A stretch of DNA of 64,000 nucleotides from DATARH01 sp035604035 (lineage in GTDB: Bacteria > Pseudomonadota > Alphaproteobacteria > ATCC43930 > CGMCC-115725): the NCBI GenBank assembly GCA_035604035.1, contig DATNJF010000404.1, positions 46,020 through 110,019 of the forward strand, written 5' to 3'. This document shows positions 54,079 to 62,783 of this stretch, one piece after another; the first letter of the stretch is position 1; the number at the start of each line of letters is the position of its first letter. Position numbers and translations under genes: made by a program. The notes beneath the pieces are model-generated. The model worked only from the letters and a program-made list of their open reading frames with translations. It made no database searches and was not told the origin of the DNA.

Positions 54079-56376
54079 ATGGCGGCTCGATCGAAGATCG
54101 GCGACGCACCAAAGCGGCGGGAGGATCTGCGGTTCCTCACCGGGCGCGGGCGCTATCTAGACGACATCGCCTTCGATGGGTTGGCGCACGCGGTGGTGTT
54201 GCGCTCGCCGCACGCGCACGCGCGGATCGAGGGGATCGACGCGAACACGGCGCGCCGAGCACCGGGGGTGCTGGCGGTGTTGACCGCGGCCGAGATCGCC
54301 GAGGACGGGCTCTTGCCGCTGCGGCCCGGCGCCGAGACCAACACCGTCACCGGCGAGAAGTTCGCCTTCGAGCCGCAGCCGCTATTGGCGGCGGGCAAGG
54401 TGCGCCATGTCGGCGAGGCGGTGGCGCTCATCGTCGCCGAGACGCGCGACCAGGCGCTCGACGCAGCAGAACTGGTGGCGGTCGATTACGCCTCGCTCCC
54501 CGCGGTCGCAACGCCCGAGGCGGCGCGCGCGCCGGGGGCGCCGCTGTTGTCAGACAAGGCGCCGGGTAATCTCTGTCTCGAATGGCGCCACGGCGATGCC
54601 GAGGCCGTCGCCAAAGCGTTCGCCGCCGCGGCGCGCATCGTCAGCATCAGCCTCGACAATCACCGCATCGTCACCAACCCGATGGAGCCGCGCGGCATCG
54701 TCGGCACCTATGACCCCGCAAGCGGGCGCTACACCGCTTACGTCTCGGCGCAGAGCATCCACGCCACCCGCGACTTCACCGCCCGGTCGCTCGGCGTCGA
54801 GCCGTCCCGGGTCCGCTTTGTCGCGCCTGATGTCGGCGGCGGGTTCGGCGCCAAGAATTTCGTTTACCCGGAGCATCCACTGCTGCTGTGGGCGGCGAAG
54901 CGAGTCGGGCGGCCGGTCAAGTGGATCGCGACCCGCAGCGAGGTGTTCCTCGCCGACCATCAGGGCCGCGACCAGCAGGCCGAGGCCTCGCTCGCGCTCA
55001 ACGTGGACGGCAAATTCCTCGCGCTGCGCGTCGCCAGCACCGCCAATCTCGGCGCCTATCTCGCCGGCAGCTCGGCGGCGGTGCAGACCTTCCAATACGC
55101 GTTCCTGCCCGGCACGGTTTACCGCATCCCGGCCATCGATCTGCACGTCACCGGAATCTTCACCAACTGCGCGCCGATCGGGGTGCTGCGCGGGCCGGGC
55201 TACGGCGAAGCCAACAACATCATTGAGCGGCTGATCGATGCAGCGGCACGGCGATGCGGTTTCGATCGTGCCGAATTGCGCCGCAAGAACCTGGTCCCGT
55301 CATCGGCGATGCCGATGACCAACGCCGTCGGCAACCAGGTCGATAGCGGCGCGTTTCCAGAGACCTTCGAGCGCGGGCTCGCTGCCGCCGACGTCGCCGG
55401 GTTCGCGGCGCGACGCCAGGCGAGCGAGGCGAAGGGTCGGCTGCGCGGGCTCGGCTTCGTCTATCACATCAAGGGAACCGGCGGTAACCCGTCGGAAAAT
55501 GTCGATGTCCGCTTCGAGGCCGACGGCTCGGTGTCGCTGATCACCGGCACCCAGCATATCGGCCAAGGACACGAAACCACCTTCCCGCAGATCCTCGCCG
55601 ACCGGCTGGGCCTCCCCAACGAGCTGATCAAGCTGCGTCAAGGCGATACCGATTTGATCGCGCATGGTGGCGGGCACGGCAGCTCGCGCGCGACCTATAT
55701 GGGCGGCACCGCGATCTTTCGCGCCGCCGAGGAGATCGTGCTGAAGGGCACTCGAATCGCCGCCGAGATGCTCGAGGCGGCCGCGGACGACATCCAGTTC
55801 GAGGACGGGGATTTCGTCGTCTCCGGCACCGACCGTCGGGTGTCGCTGCTCGATGTCGCGAAGACTGCGCGCGCCGCCGGCACGCCGCTCGACACCTATC
55901 ATTTCTGGACCCGCGAGTGGATGACCTTTCCCAACGGGACGCATGTCGCCGAGGTTGAGATCGACCCTGAGACGGGACAGGTGACGCTAGAATCCTATAG
56001 CGCGGTCGATGATTACGGGGTCCTCGTCAACCCGATGGTGGCGAGCGGCCAGGCGCATGGCGCGATCGCCCAGGGCAGCGGCCAGGCGCTGCTGGAGCAG
56101 GCGGTCTACGATCCGGAGTCGGGGCAGATGGTCGCGGCCTCGTTCATGGATTATCCGCTGCCGCGCGCCGACGATCTGCCGGCGTTCAGCCTGGCGTTCA
56201 ACCCGACGCGCTGCACGACCAACCCGCTTGGTGTGAAGGGGGCGGGAGAACCCGGCACGATCGCCGCGTTCCCGGCGATTCACAATGCGATCCACGACGC
56301 GCTGGCCGCAGTCGGCGGCAAACATTTCCATGGACCTGCCACCCCAGCGCGGGTCTGGCGGGCGATGCGAGGTTGA
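54079..56376 (+). CDS. CoxL-like molybdopterin-binding large subunit
   Basis: 765 residues of the xanthine dehydrogenase large-subunit family. DLRFLTGRGRYLDDIAFDG opens the first domain, VGGGFGAKNFVYPEHPLL binds the cofactor, and GVKGAGEPGTIAAFPAI contains the catalytic Glu. The loop read as AYRCSFR in true CO dehydrogenase is VLRGPGYGEANNII here, so this is not form I CoxL. No medium (FAD) or small (2Fe-2S) subunit gene is next to it: upstream is the opposite-strand cyclase, downstream unrelated secreted genes. Substrate unknown. Confidence 0.88.
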   Translation: MAARSKIGDAPKRREDLRFLTGRGRYLDDIAFDGLAHAVVLRSPHAHARIEGIDANTARRAPGVLAVLTAAEIAEDGLLPLRPGAETNTVTGEKFAFEPQPLLAAGKVRHVGEAVALIVAETRDQALDAAELVAVDYASLPAVATPEAARAPGAPLLSDKAPGNLCLEWRHGDAEAVAKAFAAAARIVSISLDNHRIVTNPMEPRGIVGTYDPASGRYTAYVSAQSIHATRDFTARSLGVEPSRVRFVAPDVGGGFGAKNFVYPEHPLLLWAAKRVGRPVKWIATRSEVFLADHQGRDQQAEASLALNVDGKFLALRVASTANLGAYLAGSSAAVQTFQYAFLPGTVYRIPAIDLHVTGIFTNCAPIGVLRGPGYGEANNIIERLIDAAARRCGFDRAELRRKNLVPSSAMPMTNAVGNQVDSGAFPETFERGLAAADVAGFAARRQASEAKGRLRGLGFVYHIKGTGGNPSENVDVRFEADGSVSLITGTQHIGQGHETTFPQILADRLGLPNELIKLRQGDTDLIAHGGGHGSSRATYMGGTAIFRAAEEIVLKGTRIAAEMLEAAADDIQFEDGDFVVSGTDRRVSLLDVAKTARAAGTPLDTYHFWTREWMTFPNGTHVAEVEIDPETGQVTLESYSAVDDYGVLVNPMVASGQAHGAIAQGSGQALLEQAVYDPESGQMVAASFMDYPLPRADDLPAFSLAFNPTRCTTNPLGVKGAGEPGTIAAFPAIHNAIHDALAAVGGKHFHGPATPARVWRAMRG

Positions 56377-56542
56377 TCGCATTCACCCTGGCAGCGTTCT
56401 AAGTGCCGCCGATCCGTGAAGCTCGGTAGACACGCAACATGAAATGGCCCTCGACTAAAGATTGAGCGGACGCGCAGATATCGTCTTTTAAGTTTCACGT
56501 GGTCGCTCTAACCTGCCAAGGCGAAGCGAATATGGTTGGGAG
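56377..56542. other. Intergenic region, lower GC
   Basis: 166 bases between the CoxL-like gene and the first broken secreted-protein gene. Composition is noticeably less GC-rich than the flanks (for example ATCGTCTTTTAAGTTTCACG). No clear promoter hexamers or terminator stem are visible. Confidence 0.4.
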
Positions 56543-57020
56543 ATGCAGATGGGTCAGATGAAGCCATGGCGTCTTTGGTCGTCTGGTGGCCTCGTGTCGG
56601 TAAGTTGTGCGGTTGTCCTCGGGGCGAGTGTCGCCGCCGCTCGCGCAGATCAAACCGCCACCGCCGAAGCCCAATGAACTTCAAGTCTATTTGGTGCGTC
56701 AGGATTCTTCCGATTGTCTCAACGCAAATGTCCCGAGTGGGGATACGCCGCTGGTCGGAGGAAATCTCTGGCTCGTCAGACAAGCCAATGGGAATACCGA
56801 CGTAAAAGTTGCGCTGACCGCATCGCCAAATACGACATATCACTTCTACCTGAAATGCGTCCGCCAACTCGGCGATATCAAGACGGACGACGATGGCGAA
56901 GCGGTCGCGAGCTTTAGCTTTCCGACCAAAGATGTCGGAAATACCTATGGCTTCGATTCGTATCCGGACGGCGCCCCGGCCGGAAACAAGTTCCAGAGCG
57001 CCCAGGTCAAATTTCAGTAA
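56543..57020 (+). pseudogene. Secreted protein gene broken by frameshift at signal-peptide junction
   Basis: From ATG 56543 the frame gives a good signal peptide (MQMGQMKPWRLWSSGG, hydrophobic VSCAVVLGASVAAARA) and then runs to a TGA at 56675. The mature domain (KPNELQVYLVRQDSSDC onwards, ending NKFQSAQVKFQ) continues in another frame to 57020. One surplus base between about 56620 and 56650 separates them; without it the join would read ARAQIKPPPPKP. The mature domain is about 110 residues with two cysteines, family unknown. Mutation, sequencing error or recoding are all possible. Confidence 0.65.
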
Positions 57021-57095
57021 TGGACGACGGTTGCACCAAAACCAGGCGCGCGCAAGCTTCCGCCAGCGAATTGTGCGCTCATCCGGGAGGTCTTC

Positions 57096-58079
57096 ATGCT
57101 TAGAATTTCGCTGCCGCTGAGCATCGTCGCTACCTTGTTCATTTGCTTGGTGCACACGGCGCCGGCACAAGCCTAAGCGTCACGGACTTGGGTCTCCGGC
57201 GTCGGCGACGACGCCAATCCCTGCAGCCGAACGGCTCCTTGCAAAACCTTTGCCGGCGCCATTTCCAAGACCGCGACCAATGGCGAGATCGACTGCCTCG
57301 ATCCGGGCGGCTTCGGCGCGGTGACCATCACCAAATCGATCACCATCGATTGCCACGAGACCTTAGGCTCGATCCTCAATGCCGGGACTAATGGCATTAC
57401 CATCGCTTTCGACTCGTTCGCCTCGACGGATATAAGATTCACCGTGCGGCTTCGCGGACTGAGTCTCAATGGCTTCGACACCGGTGTGATCGGCATTCGC
57501 ATCGTTGGCGGCAATCCCCCGTCTCCGCACACGGGTGGCGTGGTTCTCATCGAAGATACGGTGATGGACGGGAATTTCGGCGGGGTCGGACGCGGCATCT
57601 CCGACGACCGTACCAGCGGCGGCGAGCTTTATATCTCAAACACCACGGTCAGGAATACGGCCAACTCCGGCATCGTCATCTCCGGCTCCTTGCTTGCAAG
57701 TCAGCGGATCGACGCCACGCTGCAAAATGTGCGCATTCAGAATTGTGGCTGCGGTCTGGCGGTCTCGAACGGCGCCAAGGTCTTGGTCGCCAATTCGACG
57801 TTCACCGGAAACACAAGTTGCGGGATCTATGCGGACGGGCCGATCAATCCCTCTCAGTTGAATGTCGACAACAGCGTGTCGTCGAATAACGGCGTGGGCG
57901 TTGATGCTGTCGCCGGAGGGACGATCGTACTTTCCAACAACGATATCGCCTTCAACACCACAGGGATTACCGGAGCGACGCAATCCTTCACAAATAATAG
58001 AATTAGCGGCAACGGGACGCCCGGAACGGCCCCGACGCAGATCAGCCCTCTCTCGACGAACCCGAGCGGCCAGCAATAA
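57096..58079 (+). pseudogene. Secreted beta-helix protein gene with in-frame stop after signal peptide
   Basis: ATG 57096 has a GGGAGG site and encodes the signal peptide MLRISLPLSIVATLFICLVH...PAQA, then TAA at 57174-57176. The same frame continues without another stop for 300 codons: RTWVSGVGDDANPCSRTAPC, KTFAGAISKT, then repeated Asn/Gly-rich turns (LYISNTTVRNTANSGIVISG, STFTGNTSCGIYADGP) typical of right-handed parallel beta-helices. The RTWVSGVGDDANPC start is a recurrent alphaproteobacterial family normally joined directly to a signal peptide. As written, the protein cannot be made without readthrough. Confidence 0.75.
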
Positions 58080-58175
58080 TCTGCTGGAGAGCGTGTAGCG
58101 TGTTCTGGTCTGGGGTTTAGCCCTGGCGCCCGAACCGCTACTCTGCGGTCGATCAGGCGCGCGAGAGGGAACACA

Positions 58176-58943
58176 ATGGACTACGAGCATATCTTGGTCG
58201 AGATCGAGGACGGGGTCGGCATCCTGACCCTCAACCGGCCTGACAAGCTCAATGCGATGAACCGCAAGCTGTCGTCCGAGCTGCGCGATGCGGTAAAGGC
58301 GATGGACACGAACGACGATGTCGGCTGCATCGTCATCACCGGCGCAGGGCGCGCATTTTCCGCCGGGGGCGACATCCACGAGCAGCGCGAGGACGACCGC
58401 CGGCTCAGCGACGCCGATCAGGACGCCCGCCGTACCCGTGGCAGCTACGAGATCAGCGCCAGCGCCAAGCCGACGATCGGCATGATGAACGGCCTCGCCT
58501 ATGGCGGTGCCGGTGTGCTCGCCTCGTCGCTCGACATGCGGATCGGCTGCGAGAATTCGAAATTCCGCTTCCTCGCCGCCGCCTACGGCCGGATCAACAG
58601 CACCTGGACCTTGCCCAACCAGGTCGGCTGGCCGATCGCCAAGGAGCTCTTGTTCTCGGCGCGCGTCGTCGAGGCCGAGGAGGCCTACCGCATCGGGCTC
58701 CTCAACCACCTCGTGTCGCGCGATCAGCTCCGCGCCAAGACGATGGAGCTGGCCCGCACCATCGCCGGCAACAACCGCGCCGCGATCGTCGGCATCAAGC
58801 AGTTGATGCTGAAGCAGATGAGCCAGAACCTCGAAGAGCAATACGAGGCCGAGCGCGACTTCACCACCCACGTCCTGCGCGGCGCCAAGGCCGAGGACGC
58901 CTTCCCCGAGTTCATCGCCCGGCACGGGCGAAAGCTGGGATAG
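58176..58943 (+). CDS. Enoyl-CoA hydratase/isomerase family protein
   Basis: 255 residues of the crotonase fold. LTLNRPDKLNAMNRKL, ITGAGRAFSAGGDIHEQ (first oxyanion loop) and MNGLAYGGAGVLASSLDMRI (second) are clear. The Glu usually found two helices later in classic hydratases is not obvious (STWTLPNQVGWPIAKELLF), so it may be an isomerase, lyase or thioesterase variant. It stands alone between secreted-protein genes and the GIY-YIG unit. Confidence 0.87.
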   Translation: MDYEHILVEIEDGVGILTLNRPDKLNAMNRKLSSELRDAVKAMDTNDDVGCIVITGAGRAFSAGGDIHEQREDDRRLSDADQDARRTRGSYEISASAKPTIGMMNGLAYGGAGVLASSLDMRIGCENSKFRFLAAAYGRINSTWTLPNQVGWPIAKELLFSARVVEAEEAYRIGLLNHLVSRDQLRAKTMELARTIAGNNRAAIVGIKQLMLKQMSQNLEEQYEAERDFTTHVLRGAKAEDAFPEFIARHGRKLG

Positions 58944-58983
58944 GGCTCAGACGCTCCCATCCCGAAAGATCATGCTCTAGCAA

Positions 58984-59029
58984 TCCTCATCCTGAGGAGC
59001 GGCCCGTAGGGCCGCGTCTCGAAGGACGC
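58984..59029. repeat. Three-hairpin repeat, left copy (flanks GIY-YIG gene)
   Basis: 46 bases folding as three consecutive hairpins: CCTCA-TCC-TGAGG, GCGGCCC-GTA-GGGCCGC and GCGTC-TCGAAG-GACGC. It supplies the stop codon and last ~14 codons of the GIY-YIG gene. An inverted copy sits at 59342-59385. Confidence 0.85.
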
Positions 59030-59322
59030 TGTGAAGCTAACTCGCCTCGCTTGGAGAGGGCTGGGAGCAGTACAAAATCGCCCCGTATCAGCGCCTCTTT
59101 CTTGTCGCGACGCGATCCCTTGACCTGACGCTCGGCTGAGATGGCGTCTGTGATGCGCTGAAAATGTTGGCTGAAGACCAACGTCACCGGGCGCCGTCTT
59201 GACGTGTAGCCGCCAAATGCTCCGGCCTGATGTTCACCCACTCGCCGCTCTAGGCCGTCACGCGCAGTTCCTACGTAATAAGAGCCATCGGCGCACCGAA
59301 GAATATAGAGATAGGCGTCCAT
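58987..59322 (-). CDS. GIY-YIG family nuclease (URI-type), flanked by inverted repeats
   Basis: 111 residues. MDAYLYILRCADGSYYVGTA holds the (G/A)YLY...YVG core that names the family, then the catalytic Arg (LERRVGEHQAG) and a Glu further on (AISAERQVKGSRRDKKEALI). It is a single-domain URI-type member (COG2827), a predicted endonuclease. The C-terminal RPSRRGPTGRSSG is encoded by the left repeat. ATG 59322 is preferred over TTG 59334. The gene plus both repeats spans only about 400 bases, like a compact mobile or repeat-maintaining unit. Confidence 0.85.
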   Translation of the reverse strand: MDAYLYILRCADGSYYVGTARDGLERRVGEHQAGAFGGYTSRRRPVTLVFSQHFQRITDAISAERQVKGSRRDKKEALIRGDFVLLPALSKRGELASQRPSRRGPTGRSSG

Positions 59323-59341
59323 CGATTGCCCCAATGGAGGT

Positions 59342-59385
59342 GCGTCCTTCGAGACGCGCTCTACGAGCGCTCCTCAGGATGAGGA
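59342..59385. repeat. Three-hairpin repeat, right inverted copy
   Basis: Inverted relative to 58984-59029. The outer hairpins and the GTA loop are identical, but the middle stem is GCGCTC/GAGCGC instead of GCGGCCC/GGGCCGC. Both sides of the stem changed together, so base pairing has been preserved. Confidence 0.85.
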
Positions 59386-59417
59386 GATATTTGGTTCAAC
59401 CTCTTCGGCCTGCACCG

Positions 59418-60026
59418 TCAGGGGTTTGTGCCGGCGCCCTGCGGGAACTCGTAGCCGATGCCGCTCTCGATCTCGATCGTCTTCTTGACCGCCGGGCGGG
59501 CCATCATCCGGTCGTAGTGGCGGTAGAGCCCGGGATAGATCGCTCGGTCCGGGTGCAGCGCATCGACAAAGCGCCAGAACAGGCGGAAGAGGTGGATGTC
59601 GGCGATCGAATAGTGTCCGCCGGCCGTCCAGTCCTCGCCGGCCAGCCGCTTTTCGCAAAGATGAAACACCGCGCGCCAGGCTTCCTCGCCGGCGCGGCGC
59701 GACGGGTGCACGGCGGCGGCGATAAACGACATCCACGACACCGCCTGCGCCTCGGCTTCGATGCCGCCTTGCGGCCATAGCCCGGTCTGCGGATAGGTTT
59801 TCGCCAGGTAGTAGAGCGTGGCGGCGACCTCGGTCAGCACCCGCCCGTCGATGACCAGGGCGGGCACCTTGCCTTCCGGGTTGAGCGCCAGATAGTCCGG
59901 GCGCTGCTGCTCCTTGTTCTTGAACGAGAGCAGGCGCGGCTCGAAGGGCGCTCCGGTCTCGTGCAGCGCGATATGGGTCGCCATCGAGCTCGATCCCGGC
60001 GCGAAATAGAAGATCAGCATCGCCAT
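59418..60026 (-). CDS. Glutathione S-transferase
   Basis: 202 residues. Thioredoxin-like N domain with FYFAPGSSSMATHIALHETG (the SS pair near residue 12 is the likely catalytic position), NPEGKVPALVIDGRVLTEVA (cis-Pro and glutathione-binding Glu region), and an all-helical C domain with DWTAGGHYSIADIHLFRLF. Most like the beta/theta-type bacterial GSTs. The frame runs far upstream, but ATG 60026 is the family start. It is divergent from the CoA-transferase fusion, 69 bases apart. Confidence 0.9.
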   Translation of the reverse strand: MAMLIFYFAPGSSSMATHIALHETGAPFEPRLLSFKNKEQQRPDYLALNPEGKVPALVIDGRVLTEVAATLYYLAKTYPQTGLWPQGGIEAEAQAVSWMSFIAAAVHPSRRAGEEAWRAVFHLCEKRLAGEDWTAGGHYSIADIHLFRLFWRFVDALHPDRAIYPGLYRHYDRMMARPAVKKTIEIESGIGYEFPQGAGTNP

Positions 60027-60095
60027 CCCCGTAATTGACCGGCGCAGATTGACCGATCCGCCGGGGTTCGTCACCCTCGCGCAAACGGAGGGGCA

Positions 60096-62234
60096 ATGTC
60101 TCTGCTGGCGGGTTTTCGCGTGGCGCAGTTGGGGGATGGGCTTGCCGCCGCCGTCACCGGGCGCCTGTTCTCTGATCTCGGGGCGGAGGTTAGTTGTGTC
60201 AATGCCGACCGTTCTACACTCCTCGCCGAATATCTTAATGACGGCAAGGAAGAGGGTGGCGATGTGGCCCTCGCCTCGGCCGATCTGATCGTCGTCGAGG
60301 GCCGCCCCGCAGAACTTCGCAGGGCAGGCCGCGATCCCGCCGCGCTGCGCCGGGAGAACACAACAGCCGCCATCGTCACCATCGCCCCGTTTGGGCAGCA
60401 GGGGCCGCGTGCCGACGACCCGGCGAGCGATCTGACCTTGCTTTACGCCAGTGGCATCGCCCGGCTCTTGACCGGGCAGGTCGACGATCTCGCCGAGGCG
60501 CCGATCCGGCCGGTCGGCGAGCAGTCGGCGTTTATTGGCGGGCTCGCCGCGGCCTGCGCCGGGATGGGCGCGAGCCCCGGGTCCGTGATCGACGTGTCGA
60601 TCGAGGAAGCGCTGGCGACGATGGCGATGACCGAGCTCGCCAATGCCGGGCTCGGCGGCAAGGCACGGCCGAGGAAACGGATCGGCGACGGCAACGGCGC
60701 CACCGTGACGATCTTGCCGGCCGGCGACGGCTATGTCGCGATCTCGCCGCGCGAGGACCGGCAATGGGCGGCCTGGCTCGAGGTGATGGGGTCGCCGGAA
60801 TGGGGTCGCGACCCGCGCTTCGCCACCAAGCCCGACCGGGTCGCCCATTGGGATGCGCTGCATGCGCTGATGTCGGAATGGAGCCGGCAGCACAAGAAGC
60901 AATGGATCGCCGACGCCGCACAGGACGCGCATGTGCCGAGCTTCCCGTTGCGGGAGCCGGAGGAGCAGCTGGCTTCGTCGCAGCTCTCGCATCGCGGGTT
61001 CTGGCGCCAAGCGACCATTGGCGGCAAGCAAGTCAAGGCGCCGAGCCCACCCTTCGGGCTGAGCCTAGCCTCGGGGCCCGGCAAGCAGGTCGAGCCCGGT
61101 AAACTGCCGCTATCGGGCGTTCGCGTCCTCGATTTCTCCTGGGTGATCGCCGGGCCGACGACGACCCGCTACCTCGCGGCGATGGGGGCGGAGGTCCTCA
61201 AGGTCGAGGCGCCGGGCCGCGGTGACCCCGGCCGCACCAGCGAGCTCCACACGGTGCTCGGTCAGGCCAAGAAAGGTATAGTCCTCGACCTCAAAAAACC
61301 CGAGGCCATCGCCATCGCCCGCGACCTCGCCGCGCGCTGCGACGTGCTGGTCGAGAATTTTGCCACCGGCGTAATGGACCGGCTCGGCCTCGGCGCGGCC
61401 GAATTGCAGGCGCTAAACCCTGATCTGATCTACGTCTCGGCCTCGGGAATGGGGCGCACCGGGCCGGAGGCGCAAGCCGTCGCCTACGGCACCCTCTTGC
61501 AATGCCATGCCGGGTTTGCCGGGCTCAACCGCCATCCCGAGATCGCGCCGCGCGTCGGCTTCGCTTGGCTCGACCCGATGTGTGGGCTGATGCTGGCGTT
61601 CATCGCCGCCGCGGCGCTGTGGCGGCGCGCGCGCGACGGCCAAGTCGCGCGCGTCGATTTCTCGATGATCGAGGCGATGCTGTGGACCATGGCCGAGCCG
61701 CTGCTCGCGACCCAGCTCGGTCAGAAGCCGCGGCCGCAGGGTCAAGACAGCGACCGGTATTTCCCGCACGGCGCTTGGCGTTGCGCCGGCGATGACGAAT
61801 GGCTAAGCGTCGTGGTGAAAGATGACGGCGAGTGGGGCGCGCTGTGTGCGGCGGTTCCCGGAATGGCGACGCTGGCCGGGCTCGATCTCGGGGCTCGGCG
61901 CGAGCGGCGGCGCGAGATCGAGGCCACGATCGCTGCGTGGGCGCGCGGCGAAGACGCGACGACCACCGCCGCGGTGCTGCGTCGCTTCGGCATCCAGGCG
62001 GGGGCGCTGATGAGCTCGGTCGACCTTGTCGAAGATGCGCATTTGCGAGCGCGCGGCTTCTGGGACGCGCACGAGAAGGGCGTGCTGCCCGGACTGCCGT
62101 GGCGGGCGAGCTTTGGCTGCGCTACCGGCCCGGCGCCGGGCCTCGGCGCGGATACCGATGCGGTATTGCGCGACGTACTGGGGTTGCCAGACGATAAGAT
62201 CACAGAACTGCGGGTTTCGGGTGCCTTGGGATAA
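60096..62234 (+). CDS. Two-domain CaiB/BaiF CoA-transferase
   Basis: 712 residues: two family III CoA-transferase units in one chain. The first (about 1-325) is divergent (MSLLAGFRVAQLGDGLAAAV, weak active site). The second (about 340-700) is canonical (GVRVLDFSWVIAGPTTTRYL, GAEVLKVEAPGRGDPGR, VLVENFATGVMDRLG, with the catalytic Asp region VARVDFSMIEAML). Normal family members are ~400-residue interlaced dimers, so this fusion may form the pair within one chain. The acyl substrate is unknown. It is followed 24 bases later by a GlcG-like gene. Confidence 0.87.
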   Translation: MSLLAGFRVAQLGDGLAAAVTGRLFSDLGAEVSCVNADRSTLLAEYLNDGKEEGGDVALASADLIVVEGRPAELRRAGRDPAALRRENTTAAIVTIAPFGQQGPRADDPASDLTLLYASGIARLLTGQVDDLAEAPIRPVGEQSAFIGGLAAACAGMGASPGSVIDVSIEEALATMAMTELANAGLGGKARPRKRIGDGNGATVTILPAGDGYVAISPREDRQWAAWLEVMGSPEWGRDPRFATKPDRVAHWDALHALMSEWSRQHKKQWIADAAQDAHVPSFPLREPEEQLASSQLSHRGFWRQATIGGKQVKAPSPPFGLSLASGPGKQVEPGKLPLSGVRVLDFSWVIAGPTTTRYLAAMGAEVLKVEAPGRGDPGRTSELHTVLGQAKKGIVLDLKKPEAIAIARDLAARCDVLVENFATGVMDRLGLGAAELQALNPDLIYVSASGMGRTGPEAQAVAYGTLLQCHAGFAGLNRHPEIAPRVGFAWLDPMCGLMLAFIAAAALWRRARDGQVARVDFSMIEAMLWTMAEPLLATQLGQKPRPQGQDSDRYFPHGAWRCAGDDEWLSVVVKDDGEWGALCAAVPGMATLAGLDLGARRERRREIEATIAAWARGEDATTTAAVLRRFGIQAGALMSSVDLVEDAHLRARGFWDAHEKGVLPGLPWRASFGCATGPAPGLGADTDAVLRDVLGLPDDKITELRVSGALG

Positions 62235-62258
62235 TCAATCAACCAACGGAGGGCAACG

Positions 62259-62654
62259 ATGAGCATCACTCTTAACCAGGCTAATCGAGTTTTGCGCGCG
62301 ACGTTGAAAAAGGCCGCGGATCTCAACATCAAAGTTAGCGCCGCGGTCGTCGATGCCGGCGGCCGGCTGGTCGCGTTCCAGCGCATGGACGGCGCGATCT
62401 GGGCGAGCGCCTATGGCAGCCAGGGCAAGGCGGTCGCCTCGGCGGCATTCGGGCGGCCGAGCGGCGTCATGCAGGAGCGTGCCAGCCAACCGACCCCGGC
62501 CGGAATCAATGCAGCCTCCGGTGGCGAGATGATCATGGGTCAGGGCGCGGTACCGCTGTTCAGGAATGGCGTGCTGGTCGGCGCCTGCGGCGTCGGCGGC
62601 GGCACCTCGCAGGAGGATGAGGACTGTGCAGCGGCAGGCGCGGCGGCGCTGTAA
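62259..62654 (+). CDS. GlcG/HbpS-like protein
   Basis: 131 residues. SAAVVDAGGRLVAFQRMDGA and GVLVGACGVGGGTSQEDEDC are the signatures of the GlcG/HbpS (DUF336) family, small alpha/beta proteins that bind heme or cobalamin in some cases and accompany varied oxidoreductases and CoA enzymes. It has no signal peptide, so it is cytoplasmic. It is probably co-transcribed with the CoA-transferase fusion upstream. Confidence 0.9.
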   Translation: MSITLNQANRVLRATLKKAADLNIKVSAAVVDAGGRLVAFQRMDGAIWASAYGSQGKAVASAAFGRPSGVMQERASQPTPAGINAASGGEMIMGQGAVPLFRNGVLVGACGVGGGTSQEDEDCAAAGAAAL

Positions 62655-62663
62655 GCCGTCGGC

Positions 62664-62775
62664 TCCTCACCCGCCTCGCTACGCTCGGCACCCTCTCCCC
62701 GTAAACGGGCGAGGGGAAAGTCGCTGTCGCACTCCCTCTCCCCGCCAGCGGGGAGAGGGCCGGAGTGAGGGGCAC
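62664..62775. repeat. Compound REP-like palindromes between convergent genes
   Basis: Two related palindromes in tandem: CTCTCCCCGTAAACGGGCGAG at about 62693-62713 and CCCTCTCCCC-GCCAG-CGGGGAGAGGG at about 62734-62759, ending GGAGTGAGGGG. Same family as the repeat in the 22.1-kb gene. Placed between converging genes, it may act as a bidirectional transcript end. Confidence 0.75.
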
Positions 62776-62783
62776 CGAGACGC

